A stretch of DNA of 64,000 bases from Hemerocallis citrina (taxonomy: Eukaryota; Streptophyta; Magnoliopsida; Asparagales; Asphodelaceae). Below are positions 19,031 to 31,328 of the stretch, in pieces. A model generated the notes under the pieces. The model made no database searches. It saw only the letters and a program-made list of their open reading frames with translations, and was not told where the DNA came from. The stretch covers positions 150,666,647-150,730,646 of the forward strand of contig CM030360.1 of the NCBI GenBank assembly GCA_017893485.1, given 5' to 3'. The translations under genes were made by a program, and so were the position numbers. Numbering within the stretch: the stretch's first letter is position 1; each line of letters opens with the position of its first letter.

Positions 19031-20757
19031 AGAGGTGAACGCTGTCCAAGGCCTCCCCTCGCCCCGCGTACAACCGCTACCTGTCTCCTTCTCCGGCAAG
19101 GACCTCGAAGGCGTCCGCCTTCCTCATTGCGACGCCCTTGTCATTTGCCTCCACTTGGCAAATTTTGAGGTTTGCCGGATCCTCGTCGACAACGGCAGCT
19201 TGGTCAACATCCTTTTCCTCGAATCCTTCGAGAATCTCAAGCTGCCCAGGGACAAACTCAAGCCGGCCGGATACACCTTGCACGTGTTCTCCGACGTCCC
19301 TATCGTCATAGAAGGGATTGTGACTCTTGATGTCACAGCGGGCTCGGCTCCGATCAGGCAAACCGAATCCATGGACTTCATGGTGGTGAACGTCAAGGCG
19401 GCGTACAATACCATACTCGGCCGGCCCGGGCTGTGCTTCCTTCAAGCGGTACCGTCGGCTTACCACTTGAAGTTAAAATTCCCCACCGAGCGAGGGGTCA
19501 GTGTTGTCCGTGGCAACCAAGAGGCGGCGCGGTCTTGCTACATGACCGCCATCGGAGGGGGCGTCTTCCCCCTCGATGCCGTCGAGCTCGGGTCCGAGAA
19601 GGACGGTTCCAATCCGGAGCTGGCCGACGAACTGGAGGAGGTCCCGTTCGGGACTGTAGACAGGTCGAAATGGTTCCGGGTGAGCCGCTCGCTCTCCGGA
19701 GATTTGAAGTCCGGCATAGTCGACTGCATCCGCCGCAACGTCGATCTATTCGCCTGGAAGCCCACCGACATGCCCGGGATATCCGAAGACCTGATCATGC
19801 ATCGGCTGAGCGTCATCCCGGGCTCCAAGCCGGTCGCCCAGAAGAGGCGCAAATTTGCCCCGGAGAGGCAGCAAGCTGTGAAGGAGGAGGTGGACAAACT
19901 CTTGTCTGCTCGGTTTATTCAGGAGGTCAACTACCCCGAGTGGTTGGCGAACGTCGTCATGGTTAGGAAGGCGACCGGGGGATGGCAGATCTGTATAGAC
20001 GTCACGGACCTGAACAAGGCATGCCCAAAAGATCCGTTCCTCCTCCCCAGCATCGATGCCTTAATCGACGCGACCTCGGGACACGAACTACTGTCCTTCA
20101 TGGATGCCTTCTCGGGGTACAATCAGATCCGGATGTTCCCGCCGGACATTGCGAAGACCTCATTCGTCACCGACCAGGGTCTTTTCTGTTACCGCGTTAT
20201 GCCCTTCGGGCTGAAAAACGCCGGAGCCACTTACCAACGGCTCGTGAACCGGATTTTTAAAGACCTGATCGGCCACAACATGGAGGTCTATGTCGACGAC
20301 ATGCTCGTCAAGAGCCAGGAAGGGCCAGACCACGTCGCCGACCTCGAAGAAGCCTTCGAAATCCTCCGATGTCACAACATGAGGCTCAACCCGGCAAAGT
20401 GCACCTTCGGCGTCTCGTCAGGAAAATTTCTAGGGTTCATCATCAACCAGCGCGGCATCGAGGCGAACCCAGAGAAGATCCAAGCCATAATAGACATGGC
20501 CCCATCCCGGAATGTCAAGGAAGTTCAGAGGCTTATGGGAAGATTGGCGGCCATCGGTCGTTTCCTCTCCAGGTTGGGGGAGAAGTTTCTCCCCTTCTTC
20601 AAAGCTCTGCGCGGGAAGGGAGGCTTTTAATGGGGCACCCATCAACAAGAGGCCTTCGAACAGCTGAAGCAGTACCTCGCCAACCCTCCTCTCCTTAGCA
20701 AATCCGAGCCGAGCGAACCGCTGTGGCTCTACCTGTTCGCCTCGGATAGCGCCCTCA
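19031..20757 (+). pseudogene. Element B protease and reverse transcriptase
   Basis: Open for about 550 codons. Protease: RILVDNGSLVNILF (active D near 19189) and TILGRPGL. RT: FIQEVNYPEWLANVV, SFMDAFSGYNQIRMF with the first catalytic Asp, MPFGLKNAGATYQ and an intact YVDD at about 20290-20302. A GAA to TAA change gives a stop at 20628-20630 where elements A and C read F-E-W-G. The frame then continues into the beginning of the first RNase H (LWLYLFASDSALR) and stops being homologous at about 20757. Confidence 0.87.
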
Positions 20758-22170
20758 GGGAGCAGAACACCCAGGTAGATGTATTATCAAAACTCGCCTC
20801 TTCCTCCTTCGAGGGTCTCGACCAAACAGTACTCATCGAAATCCTCTTAAGGCCCAGCATCAATGACCAAGACCAAGAGGCGATGTGCGTACAAGACGGC
20901 ACCGGCCCAGACGACTGGACCACCCCTATTAGAAAATTCTTAATCAATGCCGAGCTTCCTGAAGACCGGGCTGAGGCAAGAAGGGTCAGGATCCGAGCTG
21001 AAAGGTTCGTCATGATCGACGGCGTCCTCTTCAAATGCTCGTACACACTGGCAGACGGGAAGTCGTACCTCCGTTGCCTCGCCAGTGACGAAGCTAGTTA
21101 CGCCCTGAGAGAGCTTCATGAGGGGATCGGCAGATGCCATATGGGGAGCAGATCACTCGCTCGAAAGGCCCTGAATCAGGGGTACTATTGGCCAACCATG
21201 CTGCAAGACTCCTAAGAACTGGTCAAGAGGTGCAGCCCGTGCCAGAGGTTCTCCCCTATCAAGAGGCTCCTTCAAGCCAACCTCCGATCCCTGGCTAGTC
21301 CCACGCCATTCGCCATGCAGGACATGGACCTGGTGGGCCCTTTTCCCGTAGCCATCGGACAAAGGAAGTTTCTGATAGTCGCCATTGAATATTTCACCAA
21401 ATGGCTCAAGGCCGAGCCACTGTCCAGCACACCGAACGCCAAACCTAGCAATTTTTCTGGAAAAACATCATTTGCCGGTTCGGAATCCCACAGGTCCTCA
21501 TCACGGACAACGGGACCCAATTCGCAGGTCAAAACTTCTGAAAATTCTGCGAGGACATTGGCGTCCAGCAACGCTTCTCGGCTATATGCCACCCTCAGTC
21601 CAACGGCCAAGCGGAGAACGCGAACAGGCAAATTCTCGACGGGCTTAAGAAACGCCTCGAAAGTTCTCCCAAGGAGCAGTGGGTAGAAGAGCTGTCCAGC
21701 GTGCTGTGGGCACACCGAACCACCAAGAGGATCCCTACGGGAGAGACGCCGTTTAGCTTGACCTACGGGACGGAGGCGGTGATCCCCGTCGAGGTCAGTC
21801 TACCCTCTCCCCGGATCATGGCCTTCGACGAAGCAGACAACTCATCCGGCCTAAGAGCCAACCTGGACCTCGTTGCCAAGGTCAGGGAGAAGTCTTTCAT
21901 CCGAAGGAGCATCTATCAACAACGGATCGAGAGATTTTACAACAAGAAGGTCTGCCCAACGGACATCAAGGCCGGGGACCTCGTGCTACACAAATTGTCC
22001 GTCTCCGACCCGACCAAGAAGAGGAAGCTGGCCCCAACTGGGAAGGCCCATACAGGGTAGCCGAGGCTATACGCCCCGGCACGTACCGACTGGTGGATAT
22101 GGAGGGTCGGGCGATCAAGCGACCCTGGAACGCCGAGCACCTAATGAAGTTCCTAGAAGAGCGGATATAG
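20758..22170 (+). pseudogene. Element B integrase, with RNase H core deleted upstream
   Basis: Sequence jumps in frame from the start of the first RNase H to the QVDVLSKLASSS end of the second; roughly 300 codons present in A and C are missing, removing all catalytic residues of both RNase H modules. The integrase follows: zinc-finger region HEGIGRCHMGS and RCSPCQRF, core with D in MDLVGPF, ITDNGTQF and SNGQAENAN, and the C-terminal LVLHKLS and GTYRLVDMEG. TAA at 21213-21215, a frameshift near 21440, TGA near 21538 and loss of an A near 22036 interrupt it. The natural end is TAG at 22168-22170. Confidence 0.83.
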
Positions 22171-22761
22171 GTTTCCTGCTTGGCTAGTGTAAATAATGAT
22201 TTTTTGTAAACTTTCTTATGTAAAAGGCCGTTAGCGCCCTTCTCTATATGTATGAAAGAGATCCCTTTTTGTTAACTCCAAACGCCTCGGTAGGTCCGAC
22301 CCAATGCCGGACAAAGGGATCGCTTTCTCAAAGCTGCGGCACCCGAGTCATCACTCCGGTCCCGGCCACCGAGGTCTCGGTAGGTCAGAACCAGTACTGA
22401 TCCCCCACGGATTGATGGGTCCGACCCTCAACTCCACAGGCAATCAATTAACAAATTCATCAGAGCAAAGAGTGGAAAGAAACCCCTTATTCATACTCCT
22501 TTATTACTTCTGAAAACGAACAAAGACCATTACAGGACCACTCCACTCATCTAAACAGAAAGAAATTACTGGCTAAGGGACCTCTTAGGGCCCCTCGGGT
22601 CCGACAGAGGGTAATCCCACTCCGATCGAATGGCTAGGAGCCCTCTCCTCGTCACGGTGGTCCTTGGACTCTGCCAAGGTCGACACGCCGGCCACGGAGC
22701 TCTGGACGTCAGTCGGTCGAACACGCTCCAGCAACAGCAATGCCGAGGGAACTCCCTCCGT

Positions 22762-23136
22762 TCACTGGCCTCCCGAGGAGGATCCCGTCCTCCTCCCAGA
22801 CATACCCAGCATCGTCTTATAACGGTGTATCTCCATCTCCTTCTCAACTATGACGTCACGAAGGAGCCTCTCAGACGAGGGCTGCTGTACCGACGCACTC
22901 GACATAGTGTACCCGAGGCCGGTGCTTCCGAGGTCCCGATACACCATTGCCTTCTTCAGCCAGGTCGCCTCCGCGCCCAGAGCCTCAGACTTATCCCGAT
23001 AATAGTTAAAGGCGGCATCCTGATCGCGAGCCCCCTCACGGTAGCGGACCAACGTGGCCTCCAGGACCTTGATTTTACTCCGGAGCCACGCCACATTGGA
23101 ACGACGGGGATCCGCCTCGGGAAGGAGAGCTGTTAC
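22762..23136 (-). CDS. Second antisense coding block of element B (coiled coil), begins at a splice acceptor
   Basis: Starts directly after CCTTTTAG on the minus strand, in phase 0, with GTA as first codon, and is open to the stop at 22762 (about 124 residues). Motifs such as NVAWLRSKIKVLEATLV, LGAEATWLKKA and LLRDVIVEKEMEIHRYKTML give a helical, coiled-coil-like protein. There is little primary sequence identity with the A and C blocks, but position, splice phase and protein style agree. No own ATG lies at its beginning, so it is probably a downstream or alternative exon. Function unknown. Confidence 0.55.
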   Translation of the reverse strand, partial: VTALLPEADPRRSNVAWLRSKIKVLEATLVRYREGARDQDAAFNYYRDKSEALGAEATWLKKAMVYRDLGSTGLGYTMSSASVQQPSSERLLRDVIVEKEMEIHRYKTMLGMSGRRTGSSSGGQ

Positions 23137-23261
23137 CTAAAAGGAAACCAACCACCACTCAAAACACATCGGCAAAAGGGTACGGAAAGATCTCGGGTCA
23201 AAATACTTGGCCAATCAAAAAATCCTTTTTTATATAATGAAATAAAATTCCGTACAAAAAT

Positions 23262-23278
23262 GCGGTGGCCAGTCCGCA
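23262..23278 (-). promoter_or_regulatory. 17-nt conserved 3' UTR motif (element B copy)
   Basis: TGCGGACTGGCCACCGC on the minus strand, identical to 5386-5402, 56 bp after the stop of the antisense gene. The surrounding UTR sequence shows no comparable similarity. Confidence 0.6.
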
Positions 23279-23333
23279 ATGGGCAAATAGAATAAAAGAA
23301 GAGAAAGAAGACAAAAACAGGGAGGCAAGCAGC

Positions 23334-25549
23334 CTAGTTCCCCACCTCTGCGTCGGCCGGGTTCACAGGACGGTCGGCGGCCGATCCGACGACAAGCTCT
23401 TCACGCGGGTCCCCTTCGAGAGTATTCGGCTTCGGCACGACTTCCAAGTCGTAATCGAGGCCGGACAGGTCGATGCTCGGATAGAAGTGCCTCACGTGGC
23501 TGAGGGCCTTCTCATAGACCTCATTCTGGGCCGCAATTACCATGTCCTGGCCCGTCGTCGTCAACACCTCCTTCTCCTTCGCATACTTCTTCTTCAGGAC
23601 GCCCACCTTCTTGGCCCACTCGGCCTCCTGGGCCTCGAGCTCGACCTTCAGTTGCTGCTCCCTCTTGTGCGAGCCCTCGAGCTCGATCTTCATCTCCTTC
23701 ATCTCCTGCTGATACTTATCCGCCCGTCCTCGCTCCTGCTCCAAGGCCGCCTCGTAAAGGCTCTTCACCTTAGCTGTCTACATACAAACCTGCGTCAACC
23801 AAGAACGGCTCAGGAAAAACTCGCTTCACGAAAAATTACAAGGGAAGGGGGTCGGCAGACTTACCAGCACGCTCGCCTGCGATAAGCGCGTGAATGCCTC
23901 CTCCATAGTCTCGCTGCTCATATTCTCAAGGTCCCGAAGAGTCGCCAGCTTCTCCACCACCTTGATGGCGTTGGGCCCGCGAGTCAGGCTATCCCCCTCC
24001 CGTATCGACCAAGCCGGCACCCACAGCCGCGGCACCTCCTCCACAACGTTAGCTCCCTCGGCTCCGACCAGAGGGGCCTTCCCCTTGCTGCGATCGACCA
24101 CCTTGGCCTGGACCGGGCTCATCAGAGCGACCATCTCCTTGCCCACCTCTGAGCGCGTCCTCTTAGCCCTTTGGTCGCCCGGGGCATCAGAGACGACCTA
24201 GGACGACTCCCTCATCCTCTTCGCTTGGCCCTCCTAGCCTTAATTGATTCTGGGTCCATACCTGCAAGAAGACCCATTAAGGACAATGAGCTCGAAAGAA
24301 CGACAAAACAAGAAAAAAGAAACGACTACATACTAGACACGGCCGAGCTCAGTCCGACGCTGATCAGATGACCCTCCGTCACCCTCGGCCAGCTGATGCT
24401 GTGCCCCAGACGGAGACGCTCGACATGTCTCCACTCCTCGACAGACAGATCCTTCGGCCTCGACACTTTGAAGTTTGGTTTGAAAAAGTTCCATCGGGTG
24501 GGGATGTCCCAAGGCTCCGTGCTTTGGATCACGAAGTATTTCTGCTTCCACTCCTTAATGGAGTCTGGATGGCCGTGAACTATCTTCCCCCGGCTCCGAG
24601 GAGAGATATAAAAGATCCCCTCGGACTCCCCCGGCGAGCTGATCCCCAGCATCGCGCGGAACACATCCAACCGGAGCGGCACCTTCCTCTCCTCATAGAG
24701 CAACACGAAGCATACCATCTGCTTCCATGAGTTCGGTCCATACTGCATCGGGGCCAGAGACACCCAATTGAGCACCTCCCGGATAAACGGATGGATCGGC
24801 AGCCTCAGCCCAGAGCCGAATGCGTCTATAGGGAAGATGCAGTATCACTCCGATAGTGGGTCGGTGGGACGGAGATCCGGGCTCGGTAACATCAGCTCGT
24901 AACCGGACCCAATGTGGAAGGCCGACTGAACAACATCCAGATCACCTACCTCCAGGATCGTCGGCAGCGCATCCATCCTCACCTTCTTCCGACTCGGCAA
25001 TGAAGGTTGCACCCCATACAGCTCCTTGTCGGAGAGGTCGTCTGGATACCGCCTAATCAGCTTCGGCCGCACCGGTGACCCTGTCACTATATTTCGAACA
25101 GGGGACGTCTCCCTCGGACGGCTAGCCTTCGCCCCCTTCTGCCTCAGCATCTTCTTCTTCTTGGCCCTCTCCGATGAAGGGGTAGCTAGGGGCTCGAGGA
25201 TGGTCGCCGTGGAAGAGGTGTCTGCACCCCGATCCCGCCTCCGAGCCAAGAATTTTCTCCCAGCACCCTTCCTCCGAGCCTCAGCTGCTTCGGCCTCTCC
25301 ATCGCCCTCACTATCACTACTGTCCTCCTCCGACACCAGATCCAATGTCTGCACCTCGTCCGAGCTGTCACCACTGTCCTCCTCCTCAGAGTCGCTGCTC
25401 TCAACCACGTACTGCTTCCAGACACGAAGGGGCTTCACATCATACACCCTGGTGTCCACTGACCACGACGTCGAGTCTGAGAGCCCTGCGCCAGGGTTGT
25501 CTTCCCCCCTCGAGGTCGAAGCTGACGAGCCAGACTGAGCCCTAGACAT
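23334..25549 (-). pseudogene. Three-exon antisense gene of element B: Transposase_28-like domain plus coiled coil
   Basis: ATG at 25549 (MSRAQSGSS). Exons as I read them: 25549-24334, 24261-23865 and 23789-23334. The donors GTATGT and GTAAGT and the phases (one base over, then zero) equal those of element A. Exon 1 has a serine/acidic N-terminus, a basic KKKK patch that could be a nuclear signal, then the Transposase_28-like block (FPIDAFGSGLRLPIHPF, LAPMQYGPNSWKQMV, IFYISPRSRGK, SIKEWKQKYFVI). Exon 3 is a coiled coil (YQQEMKEMKIELEGS, EVYEKALSHVRHFYPSIDL). Defects: TGA at 24847-24845 inside the domain, a frame change and a TAG early in exon 2, and TAG in the first codons of exon 3. A role in the element's biology is not known. 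Confidence 0.78.
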
Positions 25550-25704
25550 GCTAACGGAATAAAGCTAAAACTAATCTGTGTTGCCTCGGAAAGACGAGCT
25601 GGTACTGCTAATCAAGAGGGCGAGCGCCGAGGTGCTTTTGTTTTTCTTTTGAGGAAGGCACAGAGAGAGAGAGAGAGAGGCGAAAGCAGGAGAAGAGTGG
25701 GGGG

Positions 25705-25712
25705 TATTTATA
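25705..25712 (-). promoter_or_regulatory. TATA box of the antisense gene in element B
   Basis: TATAAATA on the minus strand, 156 bp before the ATG at 25549, with a GAGAGAGAG-type leader in between. It corresponds to the TATA box at 2835 in element A. Confidence 0.6.
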
Positions 25713-26458
25713 GAGGAAAGGTTGACTCTTCGATTCTCGCGTTACTGTTCCACGATTCGCGTGAGACAGTTCCTAGAAAATCCCGCCACTCCTCGATTTT
25801 TGCGTTAACTATCCCGTGACGTCACCAGGTTGGGCGGTTGGCAACCCCTCAGTTCCCGCTCAAACGCTGCGGGATACAGTGGTCGGCTCGGAAAGAAGGC
25901 CCCGGCACCCTAGTGCCACCATTTGTTCTTATCAACAGAAGAAAAGTTTTGTTTAAAGTTTTAAGGCGCTCGCCTTGGACGAGCGCCCCGGGCTCCAGAA
26001 CTCGGTCGGATCCTCTCTCACCCGCGAGCAACTCGGGGCTTACGGCCTCGGAAGCCGAAACTCCGAATTGTTCGAGGGTGGGAGAAAATCCACCATCACA
26101 TGGGACCCTATCGGAAAACGGATCGGCCCGCCTCCCATCCCCATCTCCTCCGGGCAGACAGCCCTCAGAAACCGTCGGCCCGGAAGGAAGACAGAGATTA
26201 CAGAAGAGCCATCCATCCGAGGCTCCTTATCCCCCGGGCCCGGACTTTGGTCAATACCCCTCCCGTCCCGATCTCTCTTGGGCAAACAACCCCATCAGGG
26301 CCGTCGACCCAGGAGAAGATCCGGACGGCAGAGTAACCACCAATCTGGGGCTTCTAGAGTTGAAATTTTTTAAGTATCAAGCGTCCGCCCAAGGCAGACA
26401 CCTCTGAGGGTCGGTGGACCTCTCCCGATGTGATCGAAAGGGCAGTTGGTGCGTGGGG

Positions 26459-26466
26459 TATTTATA
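26459..26466 (-). promoter_or_regulatory. Upstream TATA module in element B
   Basis: TATAAATA on the minus strand inside about 150 bp similar to element A around 1629 (shared CCATAATGGC, GGAGGCTATAA-like words). This is the second promoter-like module of the antisense strand, about 0.75 kb upstream of the proximal one. Confidence 0.45.
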
Positions 26467-26639
26467 GCCTCCCCCAAACCTGCCATTATGGCCCCTGGGA
26501 AGCCAAGCGACGTAAGCTCAACCAACCTGGAGAATTGAAGCACCGTGCATTTATTAGGAGACATCATTAATGCCCCTGGGAAGTTGGAACGCCACACACA
26601 CCTCGGAGCGCCATTAACGGTCCGTGAATAGTAATCAAC

Positions 26640-27079
26640 TCAGGGCAGCCTTCCTAAGAAGACACAACGGCTCGCCATCGTCCTTGCCGATCCGTAAACC
26701 CTTGCCAGTCCGAGGTCAGGCCGAGCACAAGGGCAGCCTTCTCACGAAGGCACAACGGCTCACCATCGTCCTTGCCGACCCGTTAACCCTCGTCAGTCCG
26801 TGGTCAGGCCGAGCACCAAGGCAGCCTTCCCACGAAGGCACAACGGCTCGCCATCATCCTGGCCGACCCATAAACCCTCGCCAGTCCGAGGTCAGGCCGA
26901 GCACAAGGGCAGCCTTCTCACGAAGGCACAACGGCTCGCCATCGTCCTTGCCGACCCGTTAACCCTCGTCAGTCCGAGGTCAGGTCGAGCACCAGGGCAG
27001 CCTTCCCACGAAGGCACAACGGCTCGCCATCGTCCTCACTGACCCGTAAACCCTCGTCAGTCCGAGGTTAGGCCGAGCG
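26640..27079. repeat. 88-bp tandem repeat, five copies
   Basis: CACAACGGCTC recurs at 26663, 26751, 26839, 26927 and 27015, exactly 88 bp apart, with GTCCGAGGTCAGGCCGAGCA in each unit. It lies between the antisense promoter region and the 3' LTR. The open frame across it is a repeat product. Confidence 0.92.
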
Positions 27080-27184
27080 CCAGGACCTACGTCCAGCACC
27101 AGCCCCAGAGGCCCCCAGAAAACCTCTCCCGTTCTTCTCCACAACTAAGAATACTCCTCCACGGCTAACTCTCGCATCCCCGAT

Positions 27185-27199
27185 GGAGTGGGGGGCTTG
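27185..27199 (+). other. Polypurine tract of element B
   Basis: GGAGTGGGGGGCTTG directly before the TG of the 3' LTR; one base different from element A's tract. Confidence 0.85.
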
Positions 27200-27947
27200 T
27201 GAGGTGGGATAAAAATGACTCAAGGCCCAGCCAGGGCCCAGGATTGCTTCCGCTCAATAGCACGACAGCTCGGCACCGGACCACCAAGAGGTCAGAGCCG
27301 AGCCTATAACTCGCCCCCACAAAGCCGGCCGCCTCGTTCTGACGATCCGCCACGACCTTCGGTCTCCGATCCTCGACCGTCCCATGGTCCCCCCATCAGC
27401 CTAGTAAGGGATAAGGATGACCTGGCGCTACCTAGGCCATCCGATCCTCCTAGAGGCACAGGGACCCCACGATCCACCACGTCAGCTCCAAAACCACCTA
27501 GGGCCTTGCCACGTCAGTCCTAAACCACCCAGGGTACTGCCATGTCTGCCCTAAACCCCCTGGGCCTCCTGCCACGTCAGGCCTATGGGCTTTCGGGTCC
27601 AGACCCGGCCCCCAAACGGATCCAAACCCAGTTGGGATTATCTATAAATACCAGAACCTCTCCCACCTTTACAGGTAATCAATCTTTTGCCACTTAAAAA
27701 ATCCTAGTTACTGCTACTCTCTCTCAGAGACTAACTAGATCGTCGGAGGGTCTGCCACCGGGATCAACCCCGGTGTTCCGAGACCGTCTACAGGTACGCG
27801 AGGCGAGGCATCCCGATCCGAGCCGATCCTCCAGTACCGAAGCGAGCCTCCCGCTCACCGTCCGGCACCACATCCTTCCACCATTACAAATCGAGTCAGA
27901 ACTCACACCTGGTGCACCCACACTTTCCCCAAAAACAAACCGCATCA
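27200..27947 (+). repeat. 3' LTR of element B (748 bp)
   Basis: Starts TGAGGTGGG and ends CGCATCA. It contains TATAAATACC at 27643-27650 and, after it, AGGTAATCAATCTTTTGCCA, a stretch also found in the element C LTR near 50620, so the R/U5 region is related across families. Confidence 0.88.
27643..27650 (+). promoter_or_regulatory. TATA box in the 3' LTR of element B
   Basis: TATAAATA, followed about 25 bp later by a pyrimidine-rich probable start region. Confidence 0.6.
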
Positions 27948-27954
27948 ATATATG

Positions 27955-28606
27955 AGAAATGGAAAGACATTGTGGCATATTTTCTACTATGACATCTTAA
28001 AAATCCTATTGCCTCCTCCCAAATACATGATCCACACTGTTTAAAGTGTTGAACATGTTATAAAATATAATAGAAAAAAATATTATCAAAGTTGGATATG
28101 TTTTATAATTGTTCTTTTGCTGAAAAATTGTTCATTTTACAACCTTATTAATGAGTGGAAAAATATATTCAAATACAATAATTTTATATTACTAGATATT
28201 TTAGGATATAATGATCAACTTATTATGAATTTCGATAGTGGAAATTTGAGGTTTTTGTGCGTGAGGAAGGATGTCCCCTAATCTTACAATAAGATTGTAT
28301 CAGTATTGTATAGCAGCAGAAAACATACAAAACTGTATAATATCTCCTCTACAAGCAATTAGACCGCAGGGGAAAATCACCTACACAAAGAAAACGAAAA
28401 AAAAAATTAGAAAAAAAAAATTAGGAAAAAAAAAACCCAGAAGATTGAATCTCCAAATAAAATACCCCAAGAGCTCGCTAAGTACTTAGGATTGAGGCTC
28501 CAAACAAAGAGGATCTGATTGATGCAGCAGAAATTGAAGAATGACGCCCTTCCCCATCAACAGAAACCAAGAGTGAGTTTGAATGGTATACCAACAAATA
28601 AGGCAA
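27955..28606. other. AT-rich spacer without a recognisable gene
   Basis: Lies between element B and the CACTA end. Only short open frames and A runs are visible; no repeat partner elsewhere in the window. Confidence 0.5.
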
Positions 28607-29400
28607 CACTACAAAACGCAATGCCTTCGCCCGGCGTTTTATTTGCCCTAAATACCGGGATAGAATCTACAGAGTAGAGACTACAGGCGTTTTCAAAAAC
28701 GCCCGTAGAAATGCTGGCGTAGGCTACGCCGAAGTAGACTAGGTGTCTATATCAGTGTTTTTTCAAAACACTGGTATAGACCCCAACTCTACCCCGGCAT
28801 CATGGGTTTTTTTTATTATAAATTAAATACCTATCCTGGCAATTTTTAAAACTTCGGGTAGAGTATTATTTATTTATTTTTAAATTAAAAAAACAACCCT
28901 GGTGTTTTTTTCCCTAAAAAGGCCGGGAGTAGTTTTTTAAAAAAATTAAAATTTTGATTAATTATTTAATTAAATTACGTGTAAATAAATCACATAAAAT
29001 TACATGTTGTTCAGTACAATAAACATTCATAAATTATATAATCAATTATAATAATGTAAGAAACCATCAAAATACACTTAAATATTCAGCAATCCAGTCT
29101 AGTATCCAATAATTCAATCAAATTTCACATAAACTAACATACATAAAATTTGAGCACAAAGAGCAACAAAAGTTAAGTTTTACAAACACATGTTTCACAA
29201 CAAAATTTAAACAATGAAAGATCACCTACAAGCTGCTACTACTACTACGTACAGCTTCATCCCACAGAGTTGCTTTCATTCGCATCGGTAGTTTGCCATA
29301 GTGTATTTGCATGATTTGAAACCGATGAAATTCTTTGGCCGCCCTGCGTAATGCACAAAATTGTCAAAATTTAGTCAACATGTGTCATAATTCATAATTG

Positions 29401-30225
29401 AACTTGGAATCTATAAAATTGTTGAGACTAATTATTTTACTTTGTATCTCATTACTAATTAAGCATCAGTTGAGATATAAGCTTGAATTTTCTCATGTAT
29501 CAGAGTATCGGTTGACTTTTTTAATTGAAAGTGATACGAAGTCACATTTTACAAATTGTGAGGCAAAACTCAATTCTACAAGTTGGATTAGCTCATATAT
29601 GATGATTCCTAACTAATAGCAAAGTTTTTTTTTTTGAAACTCCTTTGTTAACTTTTCATTCGTTTCGCTCTCATTTTGATGTATCAAGCAGATATAAGGA
29701 ATTGCAATCTGTCTCATTTGACCTTGGAAGTTATAACATTGGTGAGACTATGTATGTTACTAAGTATATCATTACTAATCAAGTGTCGGGTGAGATATAA
29801 ACATGAATTTTCTCCGGTATAGGAGTATCAGTTACCTTGATTAATTGAAACTGATACGAGGTCATACCTTGCAAACCGTAAGCCAAAACGCACTTCTACA
29901 AGTTGGATTAGCTCGTGTATAATAATTCCTAATTGATAGAAAAGTTCCGTATTTTTTTAACTCATTTGTAAAGTTTTTACTCATTTCGCTCTCATTTTGA
30001 AGTATCGAGCGACTACAAGGAATTACATTCCATCTCATTCGAACTTTGAAGTTACGACATTGGTGAGACTATGTATTTTACTAAGTACCTTGTTACCAAC
30101 CAAGTTTCCAGTGAGATATGAACTTGAATTTTCTCTGGTATCAGAGTATCAGTTAACTTTATTAATTGAAAATGATACGAGGTCATATTTTGCAAATCGT
30201 GTGATTAAGCTCGCTTCTACAAGTT
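29401..30225. repeat. 320-bp tandem repeat, about 2.6 copies
   Basis: Units begin at 29401, 29721 and 30042 with AACTTGGAA-like words and carry GGTGAGACTA and GTATCAGAGTATC. The third copy is cut at about 30225, next to the last exon of the CACTA gene. Open frames in the first and third copies are similar only because of the duplication. Confidence 0.8.
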
Positions 30226-31328
30226 AATTGAAAGTGATACGATTTCCATTTCATTTGTTTCTTATAAATAGTGGTTACTTCAAAGAAATTGGTGTAACCT
30301 ATAATACGTACCTGTGTCTTGAATGAGATTTCGGCGTCAGGATTCTGTTGCCTGAATACAATTGCGATAAAAACTTTAAGTTGTTTCAGCTTTGTCATTA
30401 ACCAATTTATCAGCTCATTTTGGGGCCCCCAAAAAGTCGAAGTAGGAGGACTAAAGACTTGAGTAGGTATTGGTCATAAACCCATTCCATGCAGACGACC
30501 ATGGCACTGTGGCCCCATCACTTCAGTCAAAATTTCGTGATGAAGCGTTAATGGATCGGATGAAGAAGTGGAAGACATTTCGTCATAATTTTTTCTAACT
30601 ACCTCCTGCAAAAAGACGGACAGAAGAAATTAAGATTAAGTTTTTTTTTAATTTCATAGCGAATTAAAAAAATCAAAAAAGAACACAAGATATAAAAAAA
30701 ACCACTATATCCTGTGATGCAGAGTTTACAAAACTCCCATCATTTTTCCTGTGGGTAATGTAAAAAAATTTATGTCACCAACGGTTTCATGTTCCAATTC
30801 CTCTTACCATAGATTTGTAATACGCAGTTGTAGAAAACCAGAAAGAATACTTCAAATGAAAAAATAACTTCACACTTACCATTTCATCCCGAATCATAAC
30901 GAAGCTGGACTTCCGGTGGTACGCAGTACGATCTGTTGTTCTCGACTGACTCTGCCGATTTTTTCCATTTTCTGTACAGTTCAAAATTATTTCAACTAGT
31001 TAGAATGGCTACAACAATCACTTTGACATTCAAATGAAAATTGTATATAGTACTATAAACACCTTTTTGTCTCTGAAATATAATAATGCACAAGGCAATG
31101 CCAATATGAAGCCTCGACCTCGGGTGGAACATGACTTGCATTCTTGGCCTCAGACCTCTCGGATCTGTTATACTTCGCCTTCAGCTTGCTTTTATGATCC
31201 TTCAACTTCATGGAAACCGATTTGTACACCCAAGTGTGAAGAGCGTCCGTGAAAGAAAAGAATTGTTGCAAATATCATTGATTAACAATTTTAAACTTAG
31301 ATACATAAACTTTTCTGTCAGTGATAAG

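Larger units (their letters stand above)
17364..27947 (+). mobile_element. Element B: Tat-lineage Ty3/gypsy retrotransposon of a second family, 5' truncated and deleted
   Basis: The first 33 bp repeat the start of the 748-bp 3' LTR at 27200; the sequence then jumps straight into gag, so most of the 5' LTR, the primer-binding site and the gag start are missing. ATATATG lies immediately outside both ends. Sense genes are gag, protease, RT and integrase; the RNase H core has been deleted. On the minus strand it carries the same three-exon antisense gene as A and C, then an 88-bp tandem array, polypurine tract and 3' LTR. Its proteins differ clearly from those of A and C, so it is another family of the same lineage. 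Confidence 0.9.

Noticed and set aside
26624..27042. Repetitive proteins over 26624-27042
   Set aside because: Product of the 88-bp tandem repeat; no counterpart in A or C.
29398..30227. Two similar small proteins at 29398 and 29997
   Set aside because: Both lie in the 320-bp tandem repeat; the middle copy is full of stops, so coding selection is unlikely.
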